From: Lachnospiraceae bacterium
Lineage (GTDB): Bacteria > Bacillota > Clostridia > Lachnospirales > Lachnospiraceae
DNA length: 64,000 nucleotides
Reading direction: 5' to 3'
NCBI GenBank assembly: GCA_017387565.1
Contig: JAFOEY010000018.1
Location: 1 to 64,000, forward strand
Below, one piece after another: positions 35,698 through 44,341 of this stretch. The position numbers and the translations under genes are program-made. The notes below the pieces were generated by a model that saw nothing but the letters and a program-made list of their open reading frames with translations, searched no databases and was not told the origin of the DNA. Each line of letters opens with the position of its first letter. Positions within the stretch are counted from its first letter, which is position 1.

Positions 35698-36711
35698 TTA
35701 ATCATCAAATATCGTCTTACCTTCATACCTGCTTTCATTGATTGCCTGCTTAACAGTCCTTGGCATCGAATATTCAATCAATGCTTTTTTTAACTTCGTA
35801 GCATAGGAAGAAGAAAAACCCATATAATCTACATAGTCATATCTATTTTCTGGTGCTTTACGACTGATATTAAACAATAAAGATGTTACCTTTTTCATTT
35901 CATCGCCATTACGATTTAAAGGATGATTCTCCATAGAAGCAACAATTATTTCAACTTCTTCCTCGTCTGATATACCGGTGCAACCATTTTCTCTGTATTT
36001 CTTTATAAATAGTTCCTGATACTTCACGTGATGCCCCATAATGGTAATATCTGTCTTTTCATTGATTTCTTTGACCGCTTTTAATAGATGCTTCTGCTTT
36101 AAATTACCATATCCATAGGTAGCACCTATCATCTTTTTCAATCCATCCACTGAAACCGATGTATGCCCCACTGACATAAACGAACGCAAGTACTCATATA
36201 GCACCTTTGCCAACTTGTCCTTTAACGAAATATAATGACCCACTTCTATTTCTGTATATTTACCTTCTTTTGTGCATACAAAATCCCTTAACGTAGGCGA
36301 TAGCCTCACACTACATTCTTTTGTTGCTTCGTCATATTTCACCGCATCAATATACTGGCAGTTATAAATCTGTATTACTTCCTGACCGAACTCCACTTTA
36401 CGAACCGGTATTTCAAATTGTACCTTTTGCATATCCTTAAATATCTGCACATAGTTCTCTCTGGCTTCGTTGGAATACTTCGACCAATCTTTACTTGCCC
36501 TATATCGCCAAAAACTTGGAAAATGAAAGTGAATCCACTCTGTAAAATCCTTTCCTGCACGTACATTTTCCATCGCACACGCCACCGCCCAGATAAATAA
36601 ATCCTGTTGCATCTCCGTTAATTTTACCTTTGTGCCATTACGCACATTTCTAACAAAGTCATTTGTCATATATGCCCTTTGCTTTAAATTATAAACATCA
36701 TAATTTGCCAT
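35698..36711 (-). CDS. Rep_3-like replication initiator
   Basis: A 337-residue protein resembling plasmid initiators of the Rep_3/RepB type, with paired winged-helix-like regions: LKDKLAKVLYEYLRSFM and VSVDGLKKMIGATYGYGNLKQKHLLKAVKEINEKTDI. The start at 36,711 (MANYDVYNLKQRAYM) has AAGGAGG before it. Iteron-like repeats lie about 100 bases upstream. This suggests that the element can replicate when excised. The family assignment is from pattern, not a search. Confidence 0.65.
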   Translation of the reverse strand: MANYDVYNLKQRAYMTNDFVRNVRNGTKVKLTEMQQDLFIWAVACAMENVRAGKDFTEWIHFHFPSFWRYRASKDWSKYSNEARENYVQIFKDMQKVQFEIPVRKVEFGQEVIQIYNCQYIDAVKYDEATKECSVRLSPTLRDFVCTKEGKYTEIEVGHYISLKDKLAKVLYEYLRSFMSVGHTSVSVDGLKKMIGATYGYGNLKQKHLLKAVKEINEKTDITIMGHHVKYQELFIKKYRENGCTGISDEEEVEIIVASMENHPLNRNGDEMKKVTSLLFNISRKAPENRYDYVDYMGFSSSYATKLKKALIEYSMPRTVKQAINESRYEGKTIFDD

Positions 36712-37407
36712 TTTCAGACCTCCTTTTATATTTTTCATTAGTAATATGACAGACGATAACCATTTTGAAAGAAAAACTTTTAAAAAGTTATCATATTTTT
36801 TTCTCCATACGGTTATTCAACTGCTCCAACCGGTTATCAATAATTGCACCAATCCGGTATCAACATAAAAATAGCGATGAACTGCAACAATGCTAAACAA
36901 CAGCATTTCATTCAGATCACCGCAAAAGTCAGAATAGTAAATATTATAGAAGTATAAGAACAAGTTTTAAATTCACCAGATAATACGCACATCAATATCA
37001 ATGAATAATCTGGTGCTTCCAGATGTTCATTGGACTGTCGTGTTAATCCGCACCCAATACAGCAACTCTATTTATTTCTACCTTGCATATCAACCCCCTG
37101 CCCCCACGCTTGGGGGAATATTGTAGAGTGGTTAGAACACACCTATTAGTTGATTGCCTGTCCGTGGTAGGTTCAAATATAAATCTTTTTTCCGTGATGC
37201 ACGCCAAGTTGCTGTTGGGTCTGACTTTCTGGTTTGCTAAGCGTAACGCCAATCCAAATGAACCGGATAACAAAACAAGCACACCAAGAAGGTATGCTCG
37301 TGTTTGTGATTATAAATATTAAATTCATTTGTTCCGCTTTTCAGATTTCCCCCACAACAAATTTATTAGTTCTGCTTTCACTCGTAGACCCCTTAAAGAA
37401 AGAAGTA
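36712..37407. other. Replication origin candidate and gene-free gap
   Basis: Three imperfect iteron-like repeats of CCGGTTATCAA lie at 36,809-36,820, 36,830-36,840 and 36,854-36,863, spaced 21-24 bases. Further on are a dyad CACCAGAT/ATCTGGTG (36,974-37,015) and a short hairpin CCCCCA/TTGGGGG (37,101-37,116). No credible gene is present; small open frames here lack ribosome binding sites. Confidence 0.5.
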
Positions 37408-37923
37408 TTAAGGCTTTTTATTTAATACAGTACTTCTTAATAAGTCCAAAGCATTACCTTCAAATTTAATCTCCTGTGTAGGACAAACCTTTGCTTGTAA
37501 TTCTCTATACTTTCTATAATTAGACATAAAATCACTTAAATGAATTGTATCTTTTGTTTTAACCGTATTACTTGATACAGTTAATTCTATTTCCTTAGAT
37601 GATTCACATTCTTCCTGACTGGAACTGATAAGACTATCCAAATCCCTATCATCATATACATCCGGCATCGAACTAAGGTAAGAACAGATTCTACTATACA
37701 CTTTATGCTTATCACGTAGATATATCACTAATTCGCTTCTATTCATAGAATACAAAGGGGTATCTGTTTCATATTCACTTATGATTCTATTTACCAACGC
37801 CATATCAAAACCAGTTTCTTTTAATTCACGACACTTTATTTCAATACCCAATTTGACAATGCTGATTTCATCAAGAATTTCATTCTCTGTCATTGCGTAC
37901 ATTGGTTTCACTGTTTCGTCCAT
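37408..37923 (-). CDS. Hypothetical protein
   Basis: A 171-residue mostly helical acidic protein, not recognised. The start at 37,923 is favoured because GGAGG lies nine bases upstream; an ATG at 37,932 is too close to it. It overlaps the 3' end of the next gene upstream by about 44 bases, which suggests co-translation. It has a Ser/Glu-rich stretch (SSSQEECESSKE) in the middle. Confidence 0.55.
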   Translation of the reverse strand: MDETVKPMYAMTENEILDEISIVKLGIEIKCRELKETGFDMALVNRIISEYETDTPLYSMNRSELVIYLRDKHKVYSRICSYLSSMPDVYDDRDLDSLISSSQEECESSKEIELTVSSNTVKTKDTIHLSDFMSNYRKYRELQAKVCPTQEIKFEGNALDLLRSTVLNKKP

Positions 37924-38170
37924 ATGCACCATCCTCCAATCCTGCTTCTATTTCATATTCATAAAATAAGGTAAAACCTTCTATATCCTGCTCCATCAAT
38001 TCAATCGAATCATAGGAACTAATTTTCTTTGCTTGCAACCAACGTCTGCCTATATCATCTTTTATAATTTCATAAAAACAACATTTATATTTTGTGTATC
38101 GTTCCATAGGCTTCTTTTGTGCCGGTTCAACACTAATTACAATTTTAAATCCATCATTTTGCATTATCAT
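37880..38170 (-). CDS. Hypothetical protein
   Basis: A 96-residue protein, not recognised, containing KYKCCFYEIIKDDIGRRWLQAKK. GAAAGGAGCG precedes the start. It follows the DUF5688 gene after a terminator hairpin and overlaps the following gene. Confidence 0.55.
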   Translation of the reverse strand: MIMQNDGFKIVISVEPAQKKPMERYTKYKCCFYEIIKDDIGRRWLQAKKISSYDSIELMEQDIEGFTLFYEYEIEAGLEDGAYGRNSETNVRNDRE

Positions 38171-38186
38171 ACGCTCCTTTCAAAAA

Positions 38187-38212
38187 AGGGAATTCCAACA
38201 GGAACTCCCCTT
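38187..38212 (-). terminator. DUF5688 gene terminator
   Basis: AAGGGGAGTTCC/GGAATTCCCTT stem followed by TTTTTT on the minus strand. Confidence 0.75.
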
Positions 38213-38215
38213 GTA

Positions 38216-39202
38216 TTATCTTGCTTCACTGTAATATCTATCTTCATAACTTGGTACTGGATTCTCTACTACTACCGACAAGCCTTTTTCATTATAAAAA
38301 TAAATAGAATCTGACAAATACTCATCTGGGCGTAATTTTTCTTCATTCACAAATGCCACCATTTCTTTTAATTCCGCAACATTATATCTTTCGTCATAAG
38401 GTACTACTATTAGTTCGTGAATACTACTTGGCAAAACAAAAAAATCACTTCCAAGTTGTTCTCTAACCGTATTCATTGCATTTTCATACATAAGAACACT
38501 TGCACCATATACATCACCGCCACGAATAACCCAAGCAGGAATTGAATTACCATCATCCCTACTTTGAATAAGCATTTGCTTAAATTCTTCATCCGGCATA
38601 TCCTCACAACCCATTTCATATTTTACCGCAAACAACATTCCATCCTGTTCCATCATCTCTATGGTTAATTCTGTTAAAGAATGTATTTCCATCGGTTTCA
38701 TATTTGGTGTATTCACATCGGCAATATCAAAAAGCATTTCTTCTGTAATACCCCAAACATCAATAATTTTATTTTGAATTGTAACTGTTGCACCATTTCC
38801 CAAATCAAGATAACATACAACCGCTAAATCCTCTGCTACTTCTATCCAAGGAACTTCCTCTAATAGTTCTGCATTGGCATCTTTATTGATAACACGATAT
38901 GCAATTTTGTCCTTCATAGCATCGAAATTAAGTATTTCAGATACATCAAATGGAATTTCTTGGTCTTTGATTCTTTGAAAACGCTCAACCACTTCCACTG
39001 CTGTTTCAAATGGTGTCATACCGCTCATATAATCATCATCTAGATATATGACCGGCGAAATATTACTTGCTCTGTTATGAATACATATACCATTCAATTC
39101 CATACCATTATTTTTTCTTGTTAGATTATAAGTCACTTCATACTGATTTGATGTAAGTTCCTTAATGCCATCTATCACTTCACTAATATATTTTTCATCC
39201 AT
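38216..39202 (-). CDS. DUF5688 family protein
   Basis: A 328-residue cytoplasmic protein matching the DUF5688 pattern common on Lachnospiraceae integrative elements (ISPVIYLDDDYMSGMTPFETAVEVVERFQ, IAYRVINKDANAELLEEVPWIEVAEDLAVVCYLDL, GASVLMYENAMNTV, SSIHELIVVP). The function is unknown. It lies between the ArdC-like gene and small unknown genes and has its own terminator. Confidence 0.8.
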   Translation of the reverse strand: MDEKYISEVIDGIKELTSNQYEVTYNLTRKNNGMELNGICIHNRASNISPVIYLDDDYMSGMTPFETAVEVVERFQRIKDQEIPFDVSEILNFDAMKDKIAYRVINKDANAELLEEVPWIEVAEDLAVVCYLDLGNGATVTIQNKIIDVWGITEEMLFDIADVNTPNMKPMEIHSLTELTIEMMEQDGMLFAVKYEMGCEDMPDEEFKQMLIQSRDDGNSIPAWVIRGGDVYGASVLMYENAMNTVREQLGSDFFVLPSSIHELIVVPYDERYNVAELKEMVAFVNEEKLRPDEYLSDSIYFYNEKGLSVVVENPVPSYEDRYYSEAR

Positions 39203-39282
39203 ATTATCAGCCTCCTCTATTATTATTTCTTTACTATAAATATGACATTTAGAAGGGCTTGAAGGTGCGAAAAAGTATTAAA

Positions 39283-39305
39283 AAAAGTGGCTCTTTCGCC
39301 ACTTT
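39283..39305 (-). terminator. ArdC gene terminator
   Basis: AAGTGGCGAAAGAGCCACTT stem followed by TTTTT on the minus strand, four bases after the stop. Confidence 0.75.
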
Positions 39306-39308
39306 ATA

Positions 39309-40553
39309 CTATCTGGATTCTTCCCATTCTTGATACTTTACATCGCCACTTATGATTTCCATAAATTCATCTACATCTATTGCTTCTATGTTCTTTTCCG
39401 GAATGTTATAACCGTCCAATATATCAGCCAAGGCATCATACAAGTTTTGTATGTCCTGTCCTGATTCAATGATTCCGCCATCCACTTGTTTTAATATTTC
39501 TTGTAGTATATCAAACTTATGTATATCAAATTCAAAATCCCCATCATCATTAACCCACATATGGATATACTTATCTTCTGCTTTTACTACAATTTCTTCC
39601 TGTTCCTTTGCCTGTTGCTTCAATAGTTCCATTTGCACAACATCCATAAAGTGTTGTGCAACCTTCCAAGCCTTGCCGGACATTGAAACGATGTAACTAG
39701 GACGCTCCTCGGCAACCTTCTTACTCCAACCTTTGATGTATTCTGTCGAATTACGCATTGAATCATCATCACTAATATAAAGCATATTACAAATCAAGGC
39801 ACTTCCTATCTCAGCAAGTAGTTCTCCATCAGAATAAGGGTCTTGTTTAAATTCCATTTCTGCATCCTGTTGATTTCTTGCACGCATAGTTGTTAGTCCC
39901 ATATATTTGTCGATGTAGTGACAACATTCGTGATAGCACACTCCAAAATATCGCCTGATACTTTGAAATTGTGATTTATCCGGTATAACGATTGTGTCAT
40001 TACTAGGGTCAAAATATGCCTGTTGCATACCTTTCTTGATTACTAAATTTACACCCATCGCTTGACAATATGTTTTTAAATACATTTCTGCCTTTTTCAT
40101 TGTTTCATCCAAAGTATGCTCTACTTCATTATATGGCATCCTAGATTCCACGCCATCAATAGATGCAATCGAAAATACCTTATAAAATTTAAGAAATGGT
40201 ATTTTTTTAGGATTTCCTTCTTCATCTAATTCTGGGTTTCCATCTGCATCCTTTTTCTGCATAAAGTTAAAGTAAAAAACCGTTTCAGCCCTTGCACCTT
40301 TCTGTAATTTTATTTGTTTGTCTGGGTTCTCTTCTTGCATCTGTTGTATCTGATTCCAAGTACAATATTCCCCTGGCTCCAATAAAATTGCATTACATCC
40401 AGAATAAAAAATATCTTTATCTGCAACTAACGATTTTGGTAAAGGGCAGTTCTTTTTCCATGGGCGACACCATCTTATAACACCAGTCTTTTCACTTTCA
40501 GCAAGCATATCTAATATCTTGGTCTGTACCATTTTATAAACTGTATCTTGCAT
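39309..40553 (-). CDS. ArdC-like antirestriction / zincin metallopeptidase
   Basis: A 414-residue protein. The N-terminal ArdC single-strand DNA-binding-like domain (GVIRWCRPWKKN, FYSGCNAILLEPGEYCTWNQIQQM, LQKGARAETVFYF) is followed by a zincin domain with the metal motif VCYHECCHYIDKYMG (H-E-x-x-H). Proteins of this build are used by mobile elements to protect incoming DNA. The start at 40,553 is preferred over 40,616. Notably the same element carries its own type I restriction system. Confidence 0.78.
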   Translation of the reverse strand: MQDTVYKMVQTKILDMLAESEKTGVIRWCRPWKKNCPLPKSLVADKDIFYSGCNAILLEPGEYCTWNQIQQMQEENPDKQIKLQKGARAETVFYFNFMQKKDADGNPELDEEGNPKKIPFLKFYKVFSIASIDGVESRMPYNEVEHTLDETMKKAEMYLKTYCQAMGVNLVIKKGMQQAYFDPSNDTIVIPDKSQFQSIRRYFGVCYHECCHYIDKYMGLTTMRARNQQDAEMEFKQDPYSDGELLAEIGSALICNMLYISDDDSMRNSTEYIKGWSKKVAEERPSYIVSMSGKAWKVAQHFMDVVQMELLKQQAKEQEEIVVKAEDKYIHMWVNDDGDFEFDIHKFDILQEILKQVDGGIIESGQDIQNLYDALADILDGYNIPEKNIEAIDVDEFMEIISGDVKYQEWEESR

Positions 40554-40634
40554 ACAATCACCTCTTTCTTTTAGTCTTAATAATAGTATGACTGCCAGAA
40601 ACAGTTCATAATTCAAACTTCAACATATTTTTAC

Positions 40635-40670
40635 AAAAAAATAGAACAGGAACGTTTCCTGCTCTATTTC
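40635..40670. terminator. Terminator of the restriction-modification run
   Basis: AAATAGAGCAGGAAA pairs with TTCCTGTTCTATTT and is followed by TTTTTT on the minus strand. Confidence 0.8.
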
Positions 40671-40702
40671 ATCTACCTATATATTAGATATAATTTTAAT
40701 CC

Positions 40703-41263
40703 CTACCATTCTTCCGGCGTTGTGCCTTCGATTCGACATATCATCACTTCTAAAACATCTACATCAATATCCGAAGTTGCGATTTCTGCAATATCTTCAT
40801 CTTTCTCAATATCCGAATCGTCTACAATATTCCATAACGGAAATAACGGATATTCTCCCCAATCTTCTGCATCAATGCAAACAACCATTTTGGTTTTATC
40901 ATCATATAAAAATTTATCCTGCCAATGCGATTCAATCTTTGGGTCTGGTAAGGATTCATCTTCAATCGCTTCATCAAGATATTCTTTCGGCAATTCAGTA
41001 AGATAGATTTCTTTAAATTCTAATGGTGTTTTATAACCGTCATTGTACTCTAAGCAATAGATATCATAATCAAATTGTATCACTTCCTCTATTGATGTAC
41101 GCACTTCATTTCCTTCTCTTCTTACCTTCACCACATACCTATTATTGTGACTGTAAAAGAACATATCGGTGCTTTCATCGTTACCGTTACCATCAAAACT
41201 GTCCACACGCCCCAGATAGTACTTTTTGTGTACCCATTCTGGACTAAATATATTATTTATCAT
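40703..41263 (-). CDS. Hypothetical acidic protein
   Basis: A 186-residue very acidic protein (DDSDIEKDEDIAEIATSDIDVDVLE), not recognised. The start at 41,263 follows GGAGG by six bases. It is the last gene of the hsdR-hsdM-hsdS run and ends at a strong terminator. Strong negative charge is common in DNA-mimic antirestriction proteins, but nothing else supports that here. Confidence 0.55.
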   Translation of the reverse strand: MINNIFSPEWVHKKYYLGRVDSFDGNGNDESTDMFFYSHNNRYVVKVRREGNEVRTSIEEVIQFDYDIYCLEYNDGYKTPLEFKEIYLTELPKEYLDEAIEDESLPDPKIESHWQDKFLYDDKTKMVVCIDAEDWGEYPLFPLWNIVDDSDIEKDEDIAEIATSDIDVDVLEVMICRIEGTTPEEW

Positions 41264-41277
41264 TGTGACCTCCATTC

Positions 41278-41493
41278 CTAATTACATTCCTGTTCTTTTA
41301 GTGCTTGATACTGCTTTTTCCAAGCCCTAGAAGGTTGCTTGCAAACACAATCAGCATTTGCAAATGCACAAACACCTTCCACACCATTCCATTTGCATAT
41401 ATCAGGGTTATTTTGCCGACACCCAAATGTCTGTGTTTCACTATCCACTTCATTAAGTGGAGCAGAAAATTTCACTTTAATACTATTTCTCAT
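41278..41493 (-). CDS. Small cysteine-rich protein
   Basis: A 71-residue protein with six to seven cysteines: GCRQNNPDICKWNGVEGVCAF then DCVCKQPSRAWKKQY, which suggests a zinc- or iron-sulfur-binding knuckle. The ATG at 41,493 lies within the hsdS end (overlap ATGAGAAATAG, about 11 bases), so it is translationally coupled to hsdS. It may belong with the restriction system. Family unknown. Confidence 0.6.
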   Translation of the reverse strand: MRNSIKVKFSAPLNEVDSETQTFGCRQNNPDICKWNGVEGVCAFANADCVCKQPSRAWKKQYQALKEQECN

Positions 41494-42742
41494 ATATTGA
41501 CACCTGTCCATTCATCACTACCGGCAACAGATATTTTTCAATACTTTTTAATTCTATATTCTCTTCACTATTCTTAAGTATTAACGCAAATATCTGCTCT
41601 ACTGTTTCATCATACTTCTTCATCAGTTCTACTGGTGGTATTACTATTTTAGATTGCTGTAAATGGCTAGTAGTAATATGCCCCATCGTTGTCTTTCTTG
41701 ATTCAGCAATTTTTACCAGATTTCTAATATATGCGTTCAAGTGCATATAGACATAATATTTATATCCTTGCTTCGGTACAACCTTAAAAATATGCTGATT
41801 AAGTCCACCTTCACCACCATACCAAAACATTGTTTCTAATGAAGCAGACCACGAAAACAAAATATCTCCATTTTGAATTTTATATTTTTCTGGAATATTT
41901 ACCGATACTTTTTCAGTTGCATCTGTTATTCCTTCGTGCATTTCCGTTATTTTTATAACCGGAAGTTCATCTTCTCCCTCTTTTGGACGGTATTTTTGGC
42001 AAGCCAGTCCGTTAATAAAATCTGCAATATCATATAGATTTCCTACATTCCAACCTTTACTGTTCGGAATGTAGTTCTCAATCTCATCATTCCAAATCAT
42101 TTTACCATCAGAAATTTTATAAGGTTTTCCCTGCTCGTCTGGATAATTATATTGCAAAAACCAAAAATCAAAAATCTTTTTTGCAAGTTCGTGCAGTTCT
42201 TCATTGATTGCAACATTATTATTGTATTTTCTTTCCAAATTATAAAGACGTTCACCAATTATCTTTTGTTCTGGATAGTCATGAATCCAAACATCTACGT
42301 CATACATTTTATCAGGGGATGTATTCCTTTGCTTAGTTGCTGATGCGGTCGCTTCAATCTGTTTCCTTACTAAATTTGTAGCCAACAAATAATGTAAATA
42401 GTACTTATCAGCCTCTCCTTCTTTGGGTATTATTTTCCCCACTCGTTGATTTAATACAAATTTATATCCTACTGTTTTAGGAACAAAAGCAGAATTTCCA
42501 AACAAACCTATCACCTGTTCTGTTAGTGGAACAATTAAATCTTCCTCTTCCAAAATATACTCATGCGGAAAATCATCCGGATAATAGCATCTTTTCTTTT
42601 CGTCAACGTACTTGAACCTATTATCTTCGCCAATATTACCAAGGGTACACAATAAATATTCTCCCTGTTCAATATATTTTTCACTTTTGAACGCATAACC
42701 TTGTTGTATTTTAAACAAGTCACCTAATTTACATTTTTTCAT
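41483..42742 (-). CDS. hsdS: Type I restriction-modification specificity subunit
   Basis: A 419-residue HsdS. Two target-recognition domains are seen (KLGDLFKIQQGYAFKSEKY and NVGNLYDIADFINGLACQKY starts), each followed by a conserved helix (EQKIIGERLYNLERKYNNNVAINEELHELAKKIFDFWF and VELMKKYDETVEQIFALI). It determines which DNA sequence is cut and methylated. Its start overlaps the hsdM end by 14 bases. Confidence 0.93.
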   Translation of the reverse strand: MKKCKLGDLFKIQQGYAFKSEKYIEQGEYLLCTLGNIGEDNRFKYVDEKKRCYYPDDFPHEYILEEEDLIVPLTEQVIGLFGNSAFVPKTVGYKFVLNQRVGKIIPKEGEADKYYLHYLLATNLVRKQIEATASATKQRNTSPDKMYDVDVWIHDYPEQKIIGERLYNLERKYNNNVAINEELHELAKKIFDFWFLQYNYPDEQGKPYKISDGKMIWNDEIENYIPNSKGWNVGNLYDIADFINGLACQKYRPKEGEDELPVIKITEMHEGITDATEKVSVNIPEKYKIQNGDILFSWSASLETMFWYGGEGGLNQHIFKVVPKQGYKYYVYMHLNAYIRNLVKIAESRKTTMGHITTSHLQQSKIVIPPVELMKKYDETVEQIFALILKNSEENIELKSIEKYLLPVVMNGQVSIYEK

Positions 42743-44321
42743 ATATCAGTTCTCCTAGTCCTGACACTATCTTATCCTGCAATATTTTTCCGTCACTAAA
42801 TAGTTTGTTCAAACATTCCTTATGTTTTCTTATCTCTTCCTTGAAATCTTCCTCTGTCAATTCAACAAATTCCATTTTTGCCTTAAAATATTGCCCTGCG
42901 GTATAGGAATAGTCCTTCTCAGCAATCGCATCATTATCAACATACACAGAAACATCTTCTATTATCTTCTTACTTTTAAAAATGTTGATAATTTCTGCAA
43001 TTTCTTCATCTGAAAGCAAAGTTCTTTGTCCGTCATCCAAACTGACCTTTGTTCCAAATTTTGAAGCATCTAAGAAAAATGCACCATCATCCGTTTTTGT
43101 CTTATCAATAAATAATATTGATACATTCGTTCCGGTAGTTGCAAAAATATTACTCGGCATTGAAATTGTTCCAACTAACCAATTCTGGTCTACGATACGT
43201 TTTCTAATTTCATATGCTATTTTAGATGAACGCTTATTTTTATCAAGAAAACCAGTCGGTACTACAACCGCTGCTTTTCCTGTTTTTGATAAGGATGCCA
43301 ATATATGCTGTAAGAATGTCAAATATATTGCCATATCGGATTTATCTTTATTCGGAATATTTGGAATCCCTGCAAAAAACCTATTATACTTATCAGTTTT
43401 CATCTCTTCAACATCGGCAGAAAAATCCACATTAAAAGGTGGATTACTAACGATAAAATCAAATCCCTTTAATCTATCACCATCTAAATGTGCTGGGCTT
43501 GTCATAGTATTACCTTCTACAACATTTGCCAACGAATGTGCTAAATTGTTTAATATCAAATTTATACGCAAAAATTGTGTAGACTTCTGTGCACGGTCTT
43601 GGCTATACAAAGTGCAATTTTTTACGCCAATTACATTCGCCATTGAAAGAAGCAGTGTTCCCGAACCGGCCGCAGGGTCATAAATAGTCACTTTATCTAC
43701 CGGTGTATCGTTATACAATATAGATGCCATTATTGAACCTGCAAATGCCGGTGTAAAGTATTCAGCATATTTCCCTGAATCCTTATTAAAATCCTTAATT
43801 AAATACTCAAATATTGTAGAAAAATAATCCCAACCTTTTGCATATATATCCTCGAACTTATACTTGCACAAAATGTTAATTGCCCTTTTTGCTAATTCAT
43901 TTTCTTTATCTTCATCTCGCAAATAAACCGCTAGTGGCTCCATCAAAGGTTTCTTCTGTCCTGTCGAAGTTTCAATAGAATAAACATCCTTGTTTAATTC
44001 ACTAACTGTTTCCAGTGCCTTGTCGAACAACTTATGAAACTTAGGGTCATTCTGCTTTTGAAATAAATTTGTTAACAAGTGATCTTCTTTAATCCTTGCA
44101 GTACCAGAATCAGCATAATCAACGAAATCTTCAAAACTTTCGCTCTTATCTTCCCTTTGTTCAAATTCATATAGTAACTTATCATTTAAAAATTTATATG
44201 TAAAAAGTTCAGATATGATTTTATATTCATCGCCGGTATTTGCCAACCCTAAATCTGCTGTCATCGCTTTCAGGTCATCAATCATTCTTTTTACACTATC
44301 TAGGTATTCTTCATATCCCAT
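42729..44321 (-). CDS. hsdM: Type I restriction-modification methyltransferase subunit
   Basis: A 530-residue N6-adenine methyltransferase. The helical N-terminal domain is followed by the SAM motif YDPAAGSGTLLLS and the catalytic motif FDFIVSNPPFNVDF (NPPF). The frame is intact and the length typical. It follows hsdR by 20 bases and overlaps hsdS by 14 bases. Confidence 0.96.
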   Translation of the reverse strand: MGYEEYLDSVKRMIDDLKAMTADLGLANTGDEYKIISELFTYKFLNDKLLYEFEQREDKSESFEDFVDYADSGTARIKEDHLLTNLFQKQNDPKFHKLFDKALETVSELNKDVYSIETSTGQKKPLMEPLAVYLRDEDKENELAKRAINILCKYKFEDIYAKGWDYFSTIFEYLIKDFNKDSGKYAEYFTPAFAGSIMASILYNDTPVDKVTIYDPAAGSGTLLLSMANVIGVKNCTLYSQDRAQKSTQFLRINLILNNLAHSLANVVEGNTMTSPAHLDGDRLKGFDFIVSNPPFNVDFSADVEEMKTDKYNRFFAGIPNIPNKDKSDMAIYLTFLQHILASLSKTGKAAVVVPTGFLDKNKRSSKIAYEIRKRIVDQNWLVGTISMPSNIFATTGTNVSILFIDKTKTDDGAFFLDASKFGTKVSLDDGQRTLLSDEEIAEIINIFKSKKIIEDVSVYVDNDAIAEKDYSYTAGQYFKAKMEFVELTEEDFKEEIRKHKECLNKLFSDGKILQDKIVSGLGELIYEKM

Positions 44322-44341
44322 AGCAATATCTCCATTTCTTT

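Noticed and set aside
37118-37190. tRNA-like stretch with GTGGTTAGAAC and GGTTCAAAT
   Set aside because: The T stem and acceptor arm do not pair (GTAGG against ATAAA), so no cloverleaf forms.
37234-37425. Short open frames in the gap upstream of Rep
   Set aside because: No ribosome binding sites, and the translated sequence looks random.
42982-43683. 233-codon open frame opposite hsdM
   Set aside because: Mirror frame of conserved hsdM codons; no ribosome binding site or family match.
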